Made by a program: the position numbers and the translations under genes. Shown piece by piece: positions 26,238 through 35,934 of a stretch of 64,000 nt of DNA (position 1 is the stretch's first letter; every line of letters begins with the position of its first letter). The stretch lies in assembly GCA_016200895.1 (NCBI GenBank), contig JACQDX010000128.1, positions 60,482 to 124,481 on the forward strand, in the 5' to 3' direction. Source of the stretch: Burkholderiales bacterium. Its GTDB lineage: Bacteria; Pseudomonadota; Gammaproteobacteria; Burkholderiales; Burkholderiaceae_D. Below the pieces are notes generated by a model that did not search any database, had not been told where the DNA came from, and saw only the letters and a list, made by a program, of their open reading frames with translations.

Positions 26238-29200
26238 AGACTAAGCGATTGCATAAAATGGGTCTGCTCAGATTAAGCCTGTTGGTGGCTTTTGGAGGTA
26301 TGCCTTTATTGACTTATGCCGGGGCCACCACCGATGGCACGGTGGGTGGCGTACAAAATCTGAGTGGCAATTTCGTCGTGCCACAAAGTCTGGGTACGAC
26401 CAGGGGCGGTAATTTATTTCATAGCTTTAAAAACTTCAACATAGAAAATGGTGAGTCCGCCACGTTCACTACTACGACGGCTTTGCAAAATGTCATAGCC
26501 CGCGTCACTGGCGGCGCAGCCTCGAATATCAATGGCTTGCTGAAGCTCAGCGCCTCTGCTGGCAACCAGCCGCATTTTTATTTCATCAATCCTGCTGGTG
26601 TGATTGTTGGTGCAGGTGCTGCCATAGATGTACCTGCAGGTTTGCATATCAGCACAGCAGACTATGTGAAATTTGCAGATGGTAATTTCTATGTCGATAC
26701 AGCCAAAGCCAGTACTTTGTCTGCTGCCGCGCCTGAGGCTTTTGGGTTTTTAGGTAATAATTCTGCCGCTCTCGAATTCAAAAATGGTGCGACTATCAAT
26801 GTCCGTCCGCAACAGGCGTTAACACTGGCCGCCGGTGATATCACCATCAATGACGCAAGCTTGCTGGCACCGGGTGCAGCAGTGCGCGTGGCTGCCGTGG
26901 GCAAGAACAAGCTGGAAGTCGGCTTTGCCGGTGATTTGCCTGCAGCGGCTGGCAAATTGAGCATAGTCAATGGTGGCAGTATCAATGCATCAGTGAGTGG
27001 CAATGTCGATGGTGCTCAGGTGCGCGTACAGGCAGGGGAGATTCTTCTTGATGGACAGGATGCACGCAAGCCTACCGGCATCTTCAGCAATGCCAATGAT
27101 GGCGGTGCCAGGTCGGGCGATATTCTTATTGCGGCTAATCAGCAAATAAGCATAGTCAATGCTGGCCGCATCTCTACTTCGACCTTCAGTTCTGGTAATG
27201 CTGGTTCCATCAGGCTTGATGCAGGTAGCGTCAGCATGGATGGCAAAGGCCAGGTGACAGGTATTTTCAGTCAGGCTAACGAAGCTTATGGCAATGCCGG
27301 TAATCTTGACATCAACGTGGCTGGCAAACTCAATATCCTGAATGGCGCTGTCATTTCATCATCGACCTATACCTCGGGCAATGCTGGCAATGTGCGTGTG
27401 AATGCCAGCGACATCATGCTGGATGGTTCAGAGGCCAATGGTCCTTATACAGGCTTGCTCAGCACTACCAATAAAGGAACGGGTAACGCTGGCAATGTTG
27501 AAGTCCTGGTCAAAGGCAAGCTCAGCATATTGAATAGCGCACAAATTTCTTCCGCCACCTATGCGGTAGGGCTGGGTGCCGACGTCAAAGTCAATGCGGC
27601 AGAATTGCTGATCAACGGTAATGGCGTTTCTACTGGCATCAACAGTATTTCTGGTGCTGCTGGCAACGCCGGTAATGTCAGCGTCAATGTCAACGGAGCC
27701 ACCACGATATTGTCTGAAGGTGGTATTTCAACTTCAGCATTTGATGCGGGCCAGGCTGGCAAGATCAGGTTTGTTGGCAATAACCTGCATATCGATGGTC
27801 AGGGATTGGATGCGGGTATTTATAGCGACGCCGGTGATTTTCGTACTTCTGCCAATTTCCGTGGTGGAAATGGTGGTGACATTGATGTCAGCGTAGCTGA
27901 CAAATTATCCCTGACTGGCGGTGGCCGCATATCCACCACCACTTACACACGCGGCAATAGTGGTTCTATCAATGTGGCTGCCAATACCCTGGCTCTGGAT
28001 GGTGATGGCAGCGGCGTCCTTGCTGAAACCATAGGTGTAGGTAATGCTGGCAATATCGCGGTCAAAGCCAATCAATCCATACAGATGCAAGATGGTGCGA
28101 GAATTTCTTCTGCCACCCGCTTTATTGGCAATGGAGGCAGTGTCAAAATTGATGCCGCCAGTCTTGATGTCAATGGCAAGGGAGTGGCGACAGGTATCTA
28201 TAGCGATGCTGGTACTCAGGCGCAAGGCAATGCCGGGAATGTCGATGTAAATGTCACTGGCAATCTGTCATTGAAGGATGGTGGCCAGATATCTTCGGCG
28301 ACGATCAGCTATACCACTGGTTCGGCTGGTACTGTGAAAGTGAATGCCACCAACATCAGTCTGGATGGCAAGCTCAGCAATCCCATCAAAGATGATGACG
28401 CTAATGCGAAGATTTTGAGTACAGGTATCCTCAGCAGTGCCAATGCGGGTGGCGAATCTACCAGCAGCTCAGTCGGCAATGCCGGTGCGGTGAATGTCAC
28501 TGCGGGCCAACTGCAGATGAACAATGCAGCACAAATTTCATCCAGTGCCTATGCCAAGGGCAAGGCAGGAGAAGTCAATGTCAGTGCTGGTAAGATTCGT
28601 GTGGACAGCAATGCCATCATCAGTTCAGAAGCTGGTGCTGCATCCAGCGGCTATACAGGTAATGTGAATATCAAGGCGACAGATAGCCTGGATATGAATC
28701 AGGGTGTACTTTCGATACGCAATGCCGCCCAAGTCAGCGCCGACAAATTGCCAGCTAAGACCTTGCTTGTAATTGATGCCTCAGACATCACATTGCAGCA
28801 GGCGCAGATCACTGCTTCTGCCAGTGGCAATGTGGCGGCCAGTGATATTCGCATTAACTACGCTCATCGCCTGCTTGCCAAAAATAGTAATATCAATACC
28901 AGTGCCTTTGAAGGTAATGGCGGTGCTATTAGTGTTCAGGGTAAAGGAGCATTGATACTTGAACGCTCACAAATCACTACTTCAGTTTCGGGTCTGCAGA
29001 CCGGTAATGGTGGCGACATCAACATCAGTGCACCAGCCCTGATACTACGTAGCGGTTTTGTGCAGGCAAATACTGCGGCCAAGGCGGCCAGTGGTGGTAA
29101 CGTGAATATACAAGTTAACGCCACCATCGCCAGCGGTAATCAGTTGCTACTTGGTGGCGCGCCACAAAAATTTGATGGTACAGGCAAGAATTTGATACAG

Positions 29201-29407
29201 GCAGCTGCACCTGATGGCGTGAACGGGCTTGTCAGATTGAGCAGCCCGCAAGTCGATTTTTCTGCCAGCCTGGTGAATTTGAATGCGCAAGCATATGAGT
29301 TCGCTGACCTGGCTGCAGACTTGTGCAGGGTGGGTGGCGGCAGTTCCTTGAGTCTGGTCGGAAGAGGCGGTTTATTACCGACTGCAACGGGTTTATTGAG
29401 ATACTGA
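26234..29407 (+). CDS. TpsA filamentous-haemagglutinin-like exoprotein
   Basis: A 1057-residue secreted protein. After a signal peptide (LLRLSLLVAFGGMPLLTYA) comes the TPS domain (about 25-270, with the FHA-type HSFKNFNIENGESATF, FFINPAGV-type YFINPAGVIVGAGA and FLGNNSAALEF). Eight beta-helix repeats of about 70 residues follow, then a C-terminal tail CRVGGGSSLSLVGRGGLLP. The tail resembles the C-x(n)-S-GRGGLP end known from cyanobacterial FHA-like proteins; no cytotoxic C-terminal domain is present. The start MKTKRLHKM at 26234 overlaps the CHAT stop. It is the predicted cargo of the TpsB transporter and probably forms a surface filament or adhesin. Confidence 0.88.
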   Translation: MKTKRLHKMGLLRLSLLVAFGGMPLLTYAGATTDGTVGGVQNLSGNFVVPQSLGTTRGGNLFHSFKNFNIENGESATFTTTTALQNVIARVTGGAASNINGLLKLSASAGNQPHFYFINPAGVIVGAGAAIDVPAGLHISTADYVKFADGNFYVDTAKASTLSAAAPEAFGFLGNNSAALEFKNGATINVRPQQALTLAAGDITINDASLLAPGAAVRVAAVGKNKLEVGFAGDLPAAAGKLSIVNGGSINASVSGNVDGAQVRVQAGEILLDGQDARKPTGIFSNANDGGARSGDILIAANQQISIVNAGRISTSTFSSGNAGSIRLDAGSVSMDGKGQVTGIFSQANEAYGNAGNLDINVAGKLNILNGAVISSSTYTSGNAGNVRVNASDIMLDGSEANGPYTGLLSTTNKGTGNAGNVEVLVKGKLSILNSAQISSATYAVGLGADVKVNAAELLINGNGVSTGINSISGAAGNAGNVSVNVNGATTILSEGGISTSAFDAGQAGKIRFVGNNLHIDGQGLDAGIYSDAGDFRTSANFRGGNGGDIDVSVADKLSLTGGGRISTTTYTRGNSGSINVAANTLALDGDGSGVLAETIGVGNAGNIAVKANQSIQMQDGARISSATRFIGNGGSVKIDAASLDVNGKGVATGIYSDAGTQAQGNAGNVDVNVTGNLSLKDGGQISSATISYTTGSAGTVKVNATNISLDGKLSNPIKDDDANAKILSTGILSSANAGGESTSSSVGNAGAVNVTAGQLQMNNAAQISSSAYAKGKAGEVNVSAGKIRVDSNAIISSEAGAASSGYTGNVNIKATDSLDMNQGVLSIRNAAQVSADKLPAKTLLVIDASDITLQQAQITASASGNVAASDIRINYAHRLLAKNSNINTSAFEGNGGAISVQGKGALILERSQITTSVSGLQTGNGGDINISAPALILRSGFVQANTAAKAASGGNVNIQVNATIASGNQLLLGGAPQKFDGTGKNLIQAAAPDGVNGLVRLSSPQVDFSASLVNLNAQAYEFADLAADLCRVGGGSSLSLVGRGGLLPTATGLLRY
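27040..28690 (+). repeat. Eight ~70-residue coding repeats in TpsA
   Basis: The core of TpsA repeats the pattern TGIxS-x(n)-GNAGNVxVxVxGxLxIxxGxxISSxTYxxGNAGxVxVxA about eight times. This pattern fits turns of a right-handed beta-helix. Units differ at many positions, so they are old rather than recent copies, though GGCAATGC-rich codon strings recur. Start and end are approximate. Confidence 0.7.
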
Positions 29408-29413
29408 GTTACC

Positions 29414-31252
29414 ATGACCAAGTCCCGACGCCTGCAGGATTTACTCACCCCGCGCTTGTTGCAAGTGCTGGGCTTGCTGGTGCTGCTCGCTTTGGCCGCG
29501 ATCTTGTTGCGTTTGCCTGCGGTGATGGCGATAGATAATAAAATTCTCGACCTGGAATTCAAAATATCGCGTGAATACTCGCCCCAGAAAATAGCTATAG
29601 ACCCCATAGTGGTAGGGATTGATGAAGCTTTTCTGGATGCAGTTGATGAACCATTGAGTCTGAATCATAGGCACCTGGCCAATTTTTTAAGAGCCATGAA
29701 TCAGGCTGGAGCCAAGGTAGTCGGTATGGACCTCAGCCTGCCTGAAAAACGCTTTGATACTTTGATCTCTACCCGCAAGGATGCGCTCGATTTCCATAAA
29801 ATATTGCTGACGGGTTTGCTGGAAAGCATACAAACGACGCCAGTGGTCGCTGCCAAAATCTGGGATTTGAAGCATGCACATTACCGTGATATCCAGGTGG
29901 ATTATGCGGCGGTACTAGGCATGCAGGGTGAGCAATTTCAGCCTGTTGCCTCCGCTGAATTTTGTCGGGACAGTGACCAGCGCATACGTCGTTTCCCGGG
30001 ACGGGATTGCCAGCCCGATCGCAGTGAACGCGGCTTGGCGACTGAAATAGCGGCAGCTGCAGGTGTACGCCAGGACTGGAATGGTTTGATCAATTACCGT
30101 CTCGGTGAGCGCTTCAAATATATCCCGCTACAAGACATCCTGAAACTCGTTGAGCAAGATAAAACAGCAGAATTGCAACAAGGCTTTGCTGGCAAAATTG
30201 TCTTGCTGGGCGCGACCATGGACGCAACTGATCTCGTCGATTTGCCCGTATCGCTGGCGGCCTGGTTGCCAGCGAATGACCCCAATCCCGGTGTCTTAGC
30301 GCACGCGCAGCTATTACGCAGCATACTGAACCAGCGTTTATTGCAGCAGGCAGGCATGCCTGGTCTATTAGCTTTGTGTGCCTTGTTTGCACTGTTCTGG
30401 CTGGGACGTAGCATACGCATCAAATTGCTGGTGTTCGCAGTTGCTACACTGGACTTGTTCGTGGCCAGCAGCATCGCCATGCAATATGATTTCTGGTTGC
30501 CGCCAACGGCGATTTTCCTGACGGGTTTGCTGGCCCTGAGCAGCAGCAGTGCCTGGCAAGCCTGGCAGCACTATATTGACAAGCAAAGACTGAGTAAGGC
30601 TTTTTCTGGCCGCGTCAGCCCGGCTGTCATGCTGGAGATAGTGGAAGGCCGTATAGACCAGACATCGCAAAGCAGGCGTTTGCACGTCTGTGTTTTGTTT
30701 TCGGATATCCGTAGTTTCACGACGCTATGTGAACATGCACAGGCGGAGGATGTGGTGAGCCTGCTCAATCGTTATTTTGCCGTCATGAGCAAGATCGTGC
30801 ATGAGCATGGCGGCACCATAGATAAATTTATTGGTGACGGCATGATGGCATTTTTTGGTGCGCCCAAGCAACTGGATAATCCCGCACAAAATGCTTTCCA
30901 TGCTGCCAGTGCGATGCTGTTTGCGCTGGATGCACTAAACCTTGAATTCGCAGCAGAAGGCAAGCCTGTATTGCAGATAGGCGTTGGCTTGCACGCTGGT
31001 GACGCGGTGATTGGTCAGGTCGGCTCAGCAGAACGGCATGAATACACAGCCATTGGTGATACTGTGAACACCGCAGCAAGGATAGAGGGATTGTGCAAGG
31101 ATGTAGGTTATCCTGTCGTTTGTTCCGAGTCTGTGCTTGCCAGTCTGGCGGAAGCAGACACGCTGATTGCGCTCGGTGACAAAAACCTCAAGGGACGTTC
31201 TGCCATCGCTGTATGGGGTTGGCAGCCAGTATCTGTTGCTGCAGAAATTTAA
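29414..31252 (+). CDS. CHASE2-domain class III adenylate cyclase
   Basis: A 612-residue membrane enzyme. TM1 is at about 16-38, the extracytoplasmic CHASE2 sensor at about 40-305, and three TM helices at about 313-380 lead into a class III cyclase domain (about 420-600). Metal-binding D431 (FSDIRSF) and D475 (GDGMMAFF), the purine-selecting K471 and D549 (AIGDTVN), N552 and R556 are all present, matching ATP rather than GTP as substrate. It would make cAMP in response to a periplasmic signal. It starts 6 bp after tpsA and is followed by the FecR-like gene after 16 bp. Linking a cAMP signal to the secretion system next door is inference. Confidence 0.9.
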   Translation: MTKSRRLQDLLTPRLLQVLGLLVLLALAAILLRLPAVMAIDNKILDLEFKISREYSPQKIAIDPIVVGIDEAFLDAVDEPLSLNHRHLANFLRAMNQAGAKVVGMDLSLPEKRFDTLISTRKDALDFHKILLTGLLESIQTTPVVAAKIWDLKHAHYRDIQVDYAAVLGMQGEQFQPVASAEFCRDSDQRIRRFPGRDCQPDRSERGLATEIAAAAGVRQDWNGLINYRLGERFKYIPLQDILKLVEQDKTAELQQGFAGKIVLLGATMDATDLVDLPVSLAAWLPANDPNPGVLAHAQLLRSILNQRLLQQAGMPGLLALCALFALFWLGRSIRIKLLVFAVATLDLFVASSIAMQYDFWLPPTAIFLTGLLALSSSSAWQAWQHYIDKQRLSKAFSGRVSPAVMLEIVEGRIDQTSQSRRLHVCVLFSDIRSFTTLCEHAQAEDVVSLLNRYFAVMSKIVHEHGGTIDKFIGDGMMAFFGAPKQLDNPAQNAFHAASAMLFALDALNLEFAAEGKPVLQIGVGLHAGDAVIGQVGSAERHEYTAIGDTVNTAARIEGLCKDVGYPVVCSESVLASLAEADTLIALGDKNLKGRSAIAVWGWQPVSVAAEI

Positions 31253-31268
31253 TACCGCAATCTAATTA

Positions 31269-32147
31269 ATGAGTGTGAATATGAATAAAAATATGAACGC
31301 ATTGAGAACTTATCTGAGCATCATAGTCAGTCTTGTCGCTGCACTGACTTGTGGTCTGGCACATGCCGAGGCTGCTTTGGGCATGGTGCTGGACGTGCAG
31401 GGCAATGGCAAAATGGAAGCCAATGGTGTGACGTCCAAACTGCAATTGCTGGCTTATTTGCAACCAAAGATGCAAATTACGCTGGATGCCGGTACCAAGG
31501 CTTCGCTGTCCTTATATGCGACACGTTCGGTATATCAACTGACTGGCCCTGCTACTGTCACAATAGAAAAAGATGGCGTCACCAGTCTGCAGGGGCAAAA
31601 AGCGGTGGTCCGGCCCATGGCAGAAAAGCTGGTGCGTGCGGCAGAAACCAGTAATGTGATTGCAGGTGCCGTGCGCATGCGCCAGGTGCCGCCACGTATT
31701 GTTGCCGTCACTCCTGAAAACAATTCTTTGCTGTTGAGCCAGCGTCCAGCATTTAGCTGGATTTCTGCTGAAGCAGCTGTGTTTGACATCAGTATTTCTG
31801 ACATGGATGAGAAGCTTATCGTTAGCGAAAAAACCAAAGAGAATAACTGGCAATTGCCGGAGAAAATAGAACTGGAAGAGGGCGCGACGTACCGCTGGCA
31901 AGTCGCTTACGTCTCCGCCAAAGATGGCAAGACATATAATGCCAGGGCTGAATTTAAAGTGGCCAGCAAGGCAGAAGCCACTAGTCTGAGTGAGTTGAAG
32001 CCAGAAGACAATGCCGGAGTCGAAGACTGGGTCATGTATGCAGCCATGCTGCAAAGCAAGCGGGCATTTGGCGAGGCCAGGCAAGTCTGGCAGCAGATTG
32101 CGAGGCAGCGGCCAGATTTGCAAAAACTGTCTGAAGCTGCACCTTAG
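31269..32147 (+). CDS. FecR-domain exported protein
   Basis: A 292-residue protein with a signal peptide (LSIIVSLVAALTCGLAHA), an N-terminal FecR-like beta domain (about 35-130: LGMVLDVQGNGKME...LTGPATVTIEKDGVTSLQGQKAVV), and a fibronectin-like strand-rich region about 145-230 (PAFSWISAEAAVFDISISD...YRWQVAYVSAKDGK). The C-terminal helices (about 245-290) resemble one TPR-like hairpin. FecR domains usually occur in periplasmic signal-transducing parts; here there is no anti-sigma N-terminus. Start 31269 (MSVNMNKN) could also be 31281 or 31293. It is the last gene of the TPS operon, followed after 34 bp by a strong terminator. Confidence 0.72.
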   Translation: MSVNMNKNMNALRTYLSIIVSLVAALTCGLAHAEAALGMVLDVQGNGKMEANGVTSKLQLLAYLQPKMQITLDAGTKASLSLYATRSVYQLTGPATVTIEKDGVTSLQGQKAVVRPMAEKLVRAAETSNVIAGAVRMRQVPPRIVAVTPENNSLLLSQRPAFSWISAEAAVFDISISDMDEKLIVSEKTKENNWQLPEKIELEEGATYRWQVAYVSAKDGKTYNARAEFKVASKAEATSLSELKPEDNAGVEDWVMYAAMLQSKRAFGEARQVWQQIARQRPDLQKLSEAAP

Positions 32148-32181
32148 AACTCCCCCTGTTCATGAAATGAGTTGTAATAAA

Positions 32182-32215
32182 AAAACGCCACGCTCCTAAC
32201 AGAGCGTGGCGTTTT
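32182..32215. terminator. Bidirectional Rho-independent terminator
   Basis: A 14-bp perfect inverted repeat (AAAACGCCACGCTC / GAGCGTGGCGTTTT) with a 6-base loop, flanked by A and T tracts, sits between the converging TPS operon and the GAF/MshEN gene. It should terminate transcription from both sides. Confidence 0.9.
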
Positions 32216-32231
32216 AGCTTGGCGGTGTATT

Positions 32232-33527
32232 TTATGCTGCTGTATTCATGCCGGTATCAAGAAAATCGACATGGAAGTCAACAATCACCTGACCTGCAAT
32301 ACGCTGGACGGAACCATCCTTGTGCATGCGGCTGACGGTTTTATCTTCGCGGGAGCGCACATCAATCTGGAATTCAGGATGGCTCTTGGCAAAGGCATCC
32401 TGTATGGTTTCCCTGACTTGCGCGAGCAAGGCTTTTTCAGCCGCTGATACAGTATCAATCGCATCCTGCGTATTTTGCTCAGTCATGGCAATGGCTGCCT
32501 CAGTATCACCAAAGAACTGATCTACCGTTTGCCTGAATTCTCTTTGTGTCGTCACCACGTATTGTATTTTGGCGATAGGGAACAGGCTATGCACGATGCG
32601 CGAAGCCATGACACGCTCAGGATCTGTCGTCATGACAGTCAGGCTGTCGGCATTCTCTTCCAGTATGACCCAATGATGATCTTCAACATAGGCACGTTTG
32701 AAGTTTTTCAGGGCATCCGGGCGTGTGCGGTCTGTCTTGTAAGGCTGGTATTCACACTCAAAGAAAGTCGCCAGGGAATTGCCTATATCAGACAAGTTAA
32801 CTTCAAATTCATCAATGAGGATTTCTTCTACATCCACGCCCTTGCGGCGCGCCGCACGCGCAGCCAAGCCCAGTTCAGGTATGGATAGTATTGATGATTT
32901 GATCAGGGAATCAAATTTGGTATGAATAACCTGTGGCGACATCAGGCGCTGGGCAAAGGCCACAGCCAGGGTATTGCGCAGGTATTTGAAACCTTCTTCC
33001 AACAATGGTGGGAACTGGCAATCATTACGGTTATTGATGAGCTGCAGTACGCCCAGCAATTCATTGCTTTGTTCGTGGATCAGCGGGCCAACCATCATGT
33101 GCTTGGTACGAAAGCCAGTGCGCTGGTCGACTCGGCGCAAGAATTCCAGTTTGGGCGAATGCTTCCTGAGTTCAGTCTCGTCATACACGTTCAGAATATT
33201 GACAGTTTGCTTGCTCATGGCGACAAAACCAGCCACGCTCTTTTCAGAAATAGGCAGGGCGAAATCCTTGAATGAGGTCAAGCCGGTCTTGACCTTGGAT
33301 TCTATGGCATTTTTCTTGTAGTTGACCGAGTACAAAGTCAGACGTTCGCAATCAAACAGATTGCAGATATCATGCGACAGATCGAGCATGATTTGCTCGA
33401 TATTGCTGGTCGAATGGATGGCATTCGTGATGGTTTGCAGATTCTTGAAGAAATGTAAGCGAGCATGCACGTCCTCTTTATCATAGACATCATACTTATC
33501 TTGCTGGACACGGCGTACAAAACTCAT
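32232..33527 (-). CDS. GAF-domain protein with GspE/MshE N-terminal-like region
   Basis: A 431-residue soluble protein. A GAF domain occupies about 25-195 (LDLSHDICNLFDCERLTLYSV...VAGFVAMSKQTVNILNVYD...MVGPLIHEQSNELLGVLQLIN). A T2SSE/MshEN-like segment at about 210-350 (KSSILSIPELGLAARAARRKGVDVEEILIDEF...VILEENADSLTVMTTDPERV) follows; in MshE this segment binds c-di-GMP. No Walker-type secretion ATPase domain is attached, so the protein is probably a stand-alone signalling adaptor. The C-terminal 60 residues are charged. It is a single gene ending at the shared terminator. Confidence 0.75.
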   Translation of the reverse strand: MSFVRRVQQDKYDVYDKEDVHARLHFFKNLQTITNAIHSTSNIEQIMLDLSHDICNLFDCERLTLYSVNYKKNAIESKVKTGLTSFKDFALPISEKSVAGFVAMSKQTVNILNVYDETELRKHSPKLEFLRRVDQRTGFRTKHMMVGPLIHEQSNELLGVLQLINNRNDCQFPPLLEEGFKYLRNTLAVAFAQRLMSPQVIHTKFDSLIKSSILSIPELGLAARAARRKGVDVEEILIDEFEVNLSDIGNSLATFFECEYQPYKTDRTRPDALKNFKRAYVEDHHWVILEENADSLTVMTTDPERVMASRIVHSLFPIAKIQYVVTTQREFRQTVDQFFGDTEAAIAMTEQNTQDAIDTVSAAEKALLAQVRETIQDAFAKSHPEFQIDVRSREDKTVSRMHKDGSVQRIAGQVIVDFHVDFLDTGMNTAA

Positions 33528-33726
33528 AAATTTGCTTTCATCGATGGAATTTAATCCCAGCTATTTTGCCACAGCCAGGCTATATCGTCATTGCGACACT
33601 GATAAGCTTCAGCGCGTTTTTTGAAAAAGCCTGTGTTTGTTAATTGCTTCAAAGAAAATATAGATATTTTATGGCTATTTCCACAAAATAAGGAGGCATT
33701 TCTGCCCCCCTTATTGAAATGTTAAT

Positions 33727-35811
33727 TTACCAGATCGTAATACGTTTTTCAGGAGACACGTACATCTTGTCACCTTCCTTGACACCAAAGGCAGAGTAAA
33801 ATTCTGGCAAATTCGTCAAGGGGCCGTTGCCACGGAACATGGAAGGGGAATGTGGATCAGTATTCACTCTGAGTATGGTTTCGCCATCGCGTGACTTGCC
33901 ACGCCAGACTTGCGCCCAACCCATGAAGACACGCTGGTTGCCAGTGTAGCCATCTATCACCGGGGCAGGTTTGCCACCCAGGGAAATCTGATATGCCTTG
34001 TAGGCAATTGACAAGCCAGAATTGTCAGCAATATTTTCGCCCAGGGTCAGGGCACCGTTAACCTTATAGCCAGGCAGGGGGCTGTAGGCGCTGTACTGGG
34101 CGATCATGGCGGCGGTCAGCTTGCCAAAATTGGCCTTGTCTTCCTTGGTCCACCAGTCACGTAAATTACCGTCACCGTCCGACTGGCTGCCAGAATCATC
34201 AAAACCATGGCTGATTTCATGTCCTATGACCGCACCTATGCCGCCATAATTGACGGCATCATCGGCTGCCGCATTAAAGAATGGTGGCTGCAATATCGCT
34301 GCCGGGAAGACAATTTCATTCTGGCGTGAGTTGTAATAAGCATTCACGGTTTGCGGGCTCATTCCCCAGTCTGTGCGGCTGACAGGTTTGCCCAGTTTTG
34401 TCAGCTGGCGTTGGTATTCATGCTCGCGGCCACGTATGACATTGCCGACCAGATCATCCTTGGCAATTTCCAGCTTGCTGTAGTCGCGCCATTTATCCGG
34501 GTAGCCTATCTTGGGGTTGAATTTGGCCAGTTTTGCCAGGGCTTCTTTCTTGGTTTCAGGGCTCATCCAGCTCAGGGTTTCTATGCTTTGCTTGTAAGCC
34601 AGCAGTAAATTGTTGACCATGGTTTGCATGCGCGCTTTATTCTCAGGCGGGAAGTATTTTTCAACATACAATTGCCCCAGGGCTTCTGACATGGCTTCTT
34701 CCACCCGGCCTACGCCGCGCTTCCAGCGTACCTGGTTCGCTGGGACACTGCGCAAGGTCTTGCTGGAAAATTCAAAATCCTGATCGATGAAACGCTGGCT
34801 GAGGAAAGGCGCATACGCATTCAGGGTTTGCCATTTCAGGTAAGTCTTCCAGGTATCGAGCGGCGTGGCAGCGATGATCTTGCCCAGGCCGCTGAAAAAT
34901 TCAGGTTGACGCACGATGACATAATCCATTTTGCCCGCCATGCCTATTTCACTGAAATAGGCATTCCAGTCAAAGCCAGGCAGTAATTGCTCAAGCTGTT
35001 TCAAGTCTGTCTTGTTATAGGTTTTGACAGGATTGCGGTTTTCTACCTTGGTCCACTGTACCTTGGCGATCTCGGTTTCCAGCGCCATGATGGCGGTGGC
35101 TCCTTGTTCAGGCTTGGCCTGTCCACTCATGCCCAGCATTTTTTCAAGATGCTTGAGATAGGCTTCACGGAAACCCTGCAACTTGGCATCATCCTGCTTC
35201 AGATAATAGTCACGGTCTGGCATGGTCAGGCCATTCTGGCTCAGATAGACTGCATAGCGGCTGGAGTCACGCGCATCCTGGTTAATGCCGGTAGCAACGG
35301 GCATGTTCACGCCCAGTTTGCTGAGTTCTGCCATCAAGGCTGGCAGTTTTGCCTTGTCTGTAAGTGCATCTATGCGGGCGAACTGGCTTTGTAGCGGCTT
35401 GATGTCAAGTGCATTAGCACGTGCTTCGTCCATGAAGCTATTAAACAGATCGGCAATTTTTTTCTGGTTTGAACCTGCGGCAAGCTGTTTGTTCGCAGCG
35501 AGAGTCTGGATAATGTCGTAAGACCTTTGCTCAGACAGATCACGCAACTGGTCAAACGAACCAAAGCGGCCACGGTCCGCCGGTATTTCTGCTGTTGCCA
35601 GCCACTTGCCGGACATGTGCTGGTAAAAGTCGTCTTGTGGTCGGACGGTTTTGTCTATCCATTGCAAGTCTATGCCAGATTGCAGTTTGTGCGCAGCGAT
35701 CGTGCTATTAGTGCCAGCACTGCCAGCGCTTGCAATTTGTGCAAAAACTGGTGTTGCCAGCATATTTGTAAACAGGCTGGCAAGAGCGAGAGAAATCAGG
35801 GTACGTGACAT
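33727..35811 (-). CDS. pepO: M13-family (neprilysin-like) zinc endopeptidase
   Basis: A 694-residue exported metallopeptidase. A signal peptide (LISLALASLFTNMLATPVFA) precedes the family N-terminal domain (about 45-420). The catalytic domain has the zinc motif HEISH at 531-535 (GAVIGHEISHGFDDSG), the third ligand E592 in GENIADNSG, and the substrate-binding NAYYNSRQNEIVFPA. Near the end, the motif FRGNGPLTNLPEFYSAF and a C-terminal TIW are as expected for M13 enzymes. It should cleave oligopeptides in the periplasm. It is a single gene with about 200 bp to its downstream neighbour. Confidence 0.93.
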   Translation of the reverse strand: MSRTLISLALASLFTNMLATPVFAQIASAGSAGTNSTIAAHKLQSGIDLQWIDKTVRPQDDFYQHMSGKWLATAEIPADRGRFGSFDQLRDLSEQRSYDIIQTLAANKQLAAGSNQKKIADLFNSFMDEARANALDIKPLQSQFARIDALTDKAKLPALMAELSKLGVNMPVATGINQDARDSSRYAVYLSQNGLTMPDRDYYLKQDDAKLQGFREAYLKHLEKMLGMSGQAKPEQGATAIMALETEIAKVQWTKVENRNPVKTYNKTDLKQLEQLLPGFDWNAYFSEIGMAGKMDYVIVRQPEFFSGLGKIIAATPLDTWKTYLKWQTLNAYAPFLSQRFIDQDFEFSSKTLRSVPANQVRWKRGVGRVEEAMSEALGQLYVEKYFPPENKARMQTMVNNLLLAYKQSIETLSWMSPETKKEALAKLAKFNPKIGYPDKWRDYSKLEIAKDDLVGNVIRGREHEYQRQLTKLGKPVSRTDWGMSPQTVNAYYNSRQNEIVFPAAILQPPFFNAAADDAVNYGGIGAVIGHEISHGFDDSGSQSDGDGNLRDWWTKEDKANFGKLTAAMIAQYSAYSPLPGYKVNGALTLGENIADNSGLSIAYKAYQISLGGKPAPVIDGYTGNQRVFMGWAQVWRGKSRDGETILRVNTDPHSPSMFRGNGPLTNLPEFYSAFGVKEGDKMYVSPEKRITIW

Positions 35812-35934
35812 GGTATGTCCTGGCTATGAAGCTTGTTGTGTGGAAAGATCTATAGATACTCTGTTTTAGCTAAAGTTCAGGAATTTTAGAGAAACTTATG
35901 CTGCAGAACGGCAAATATAAGATTGAAAGCAATA

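Noticed and set aside
27040..28690. Regular repeats considered as CRISPR or satellite DNA
   Set aside because: Repeats are in frame, diverged and about 70 codons long inside TpsA; they are protein repeats.
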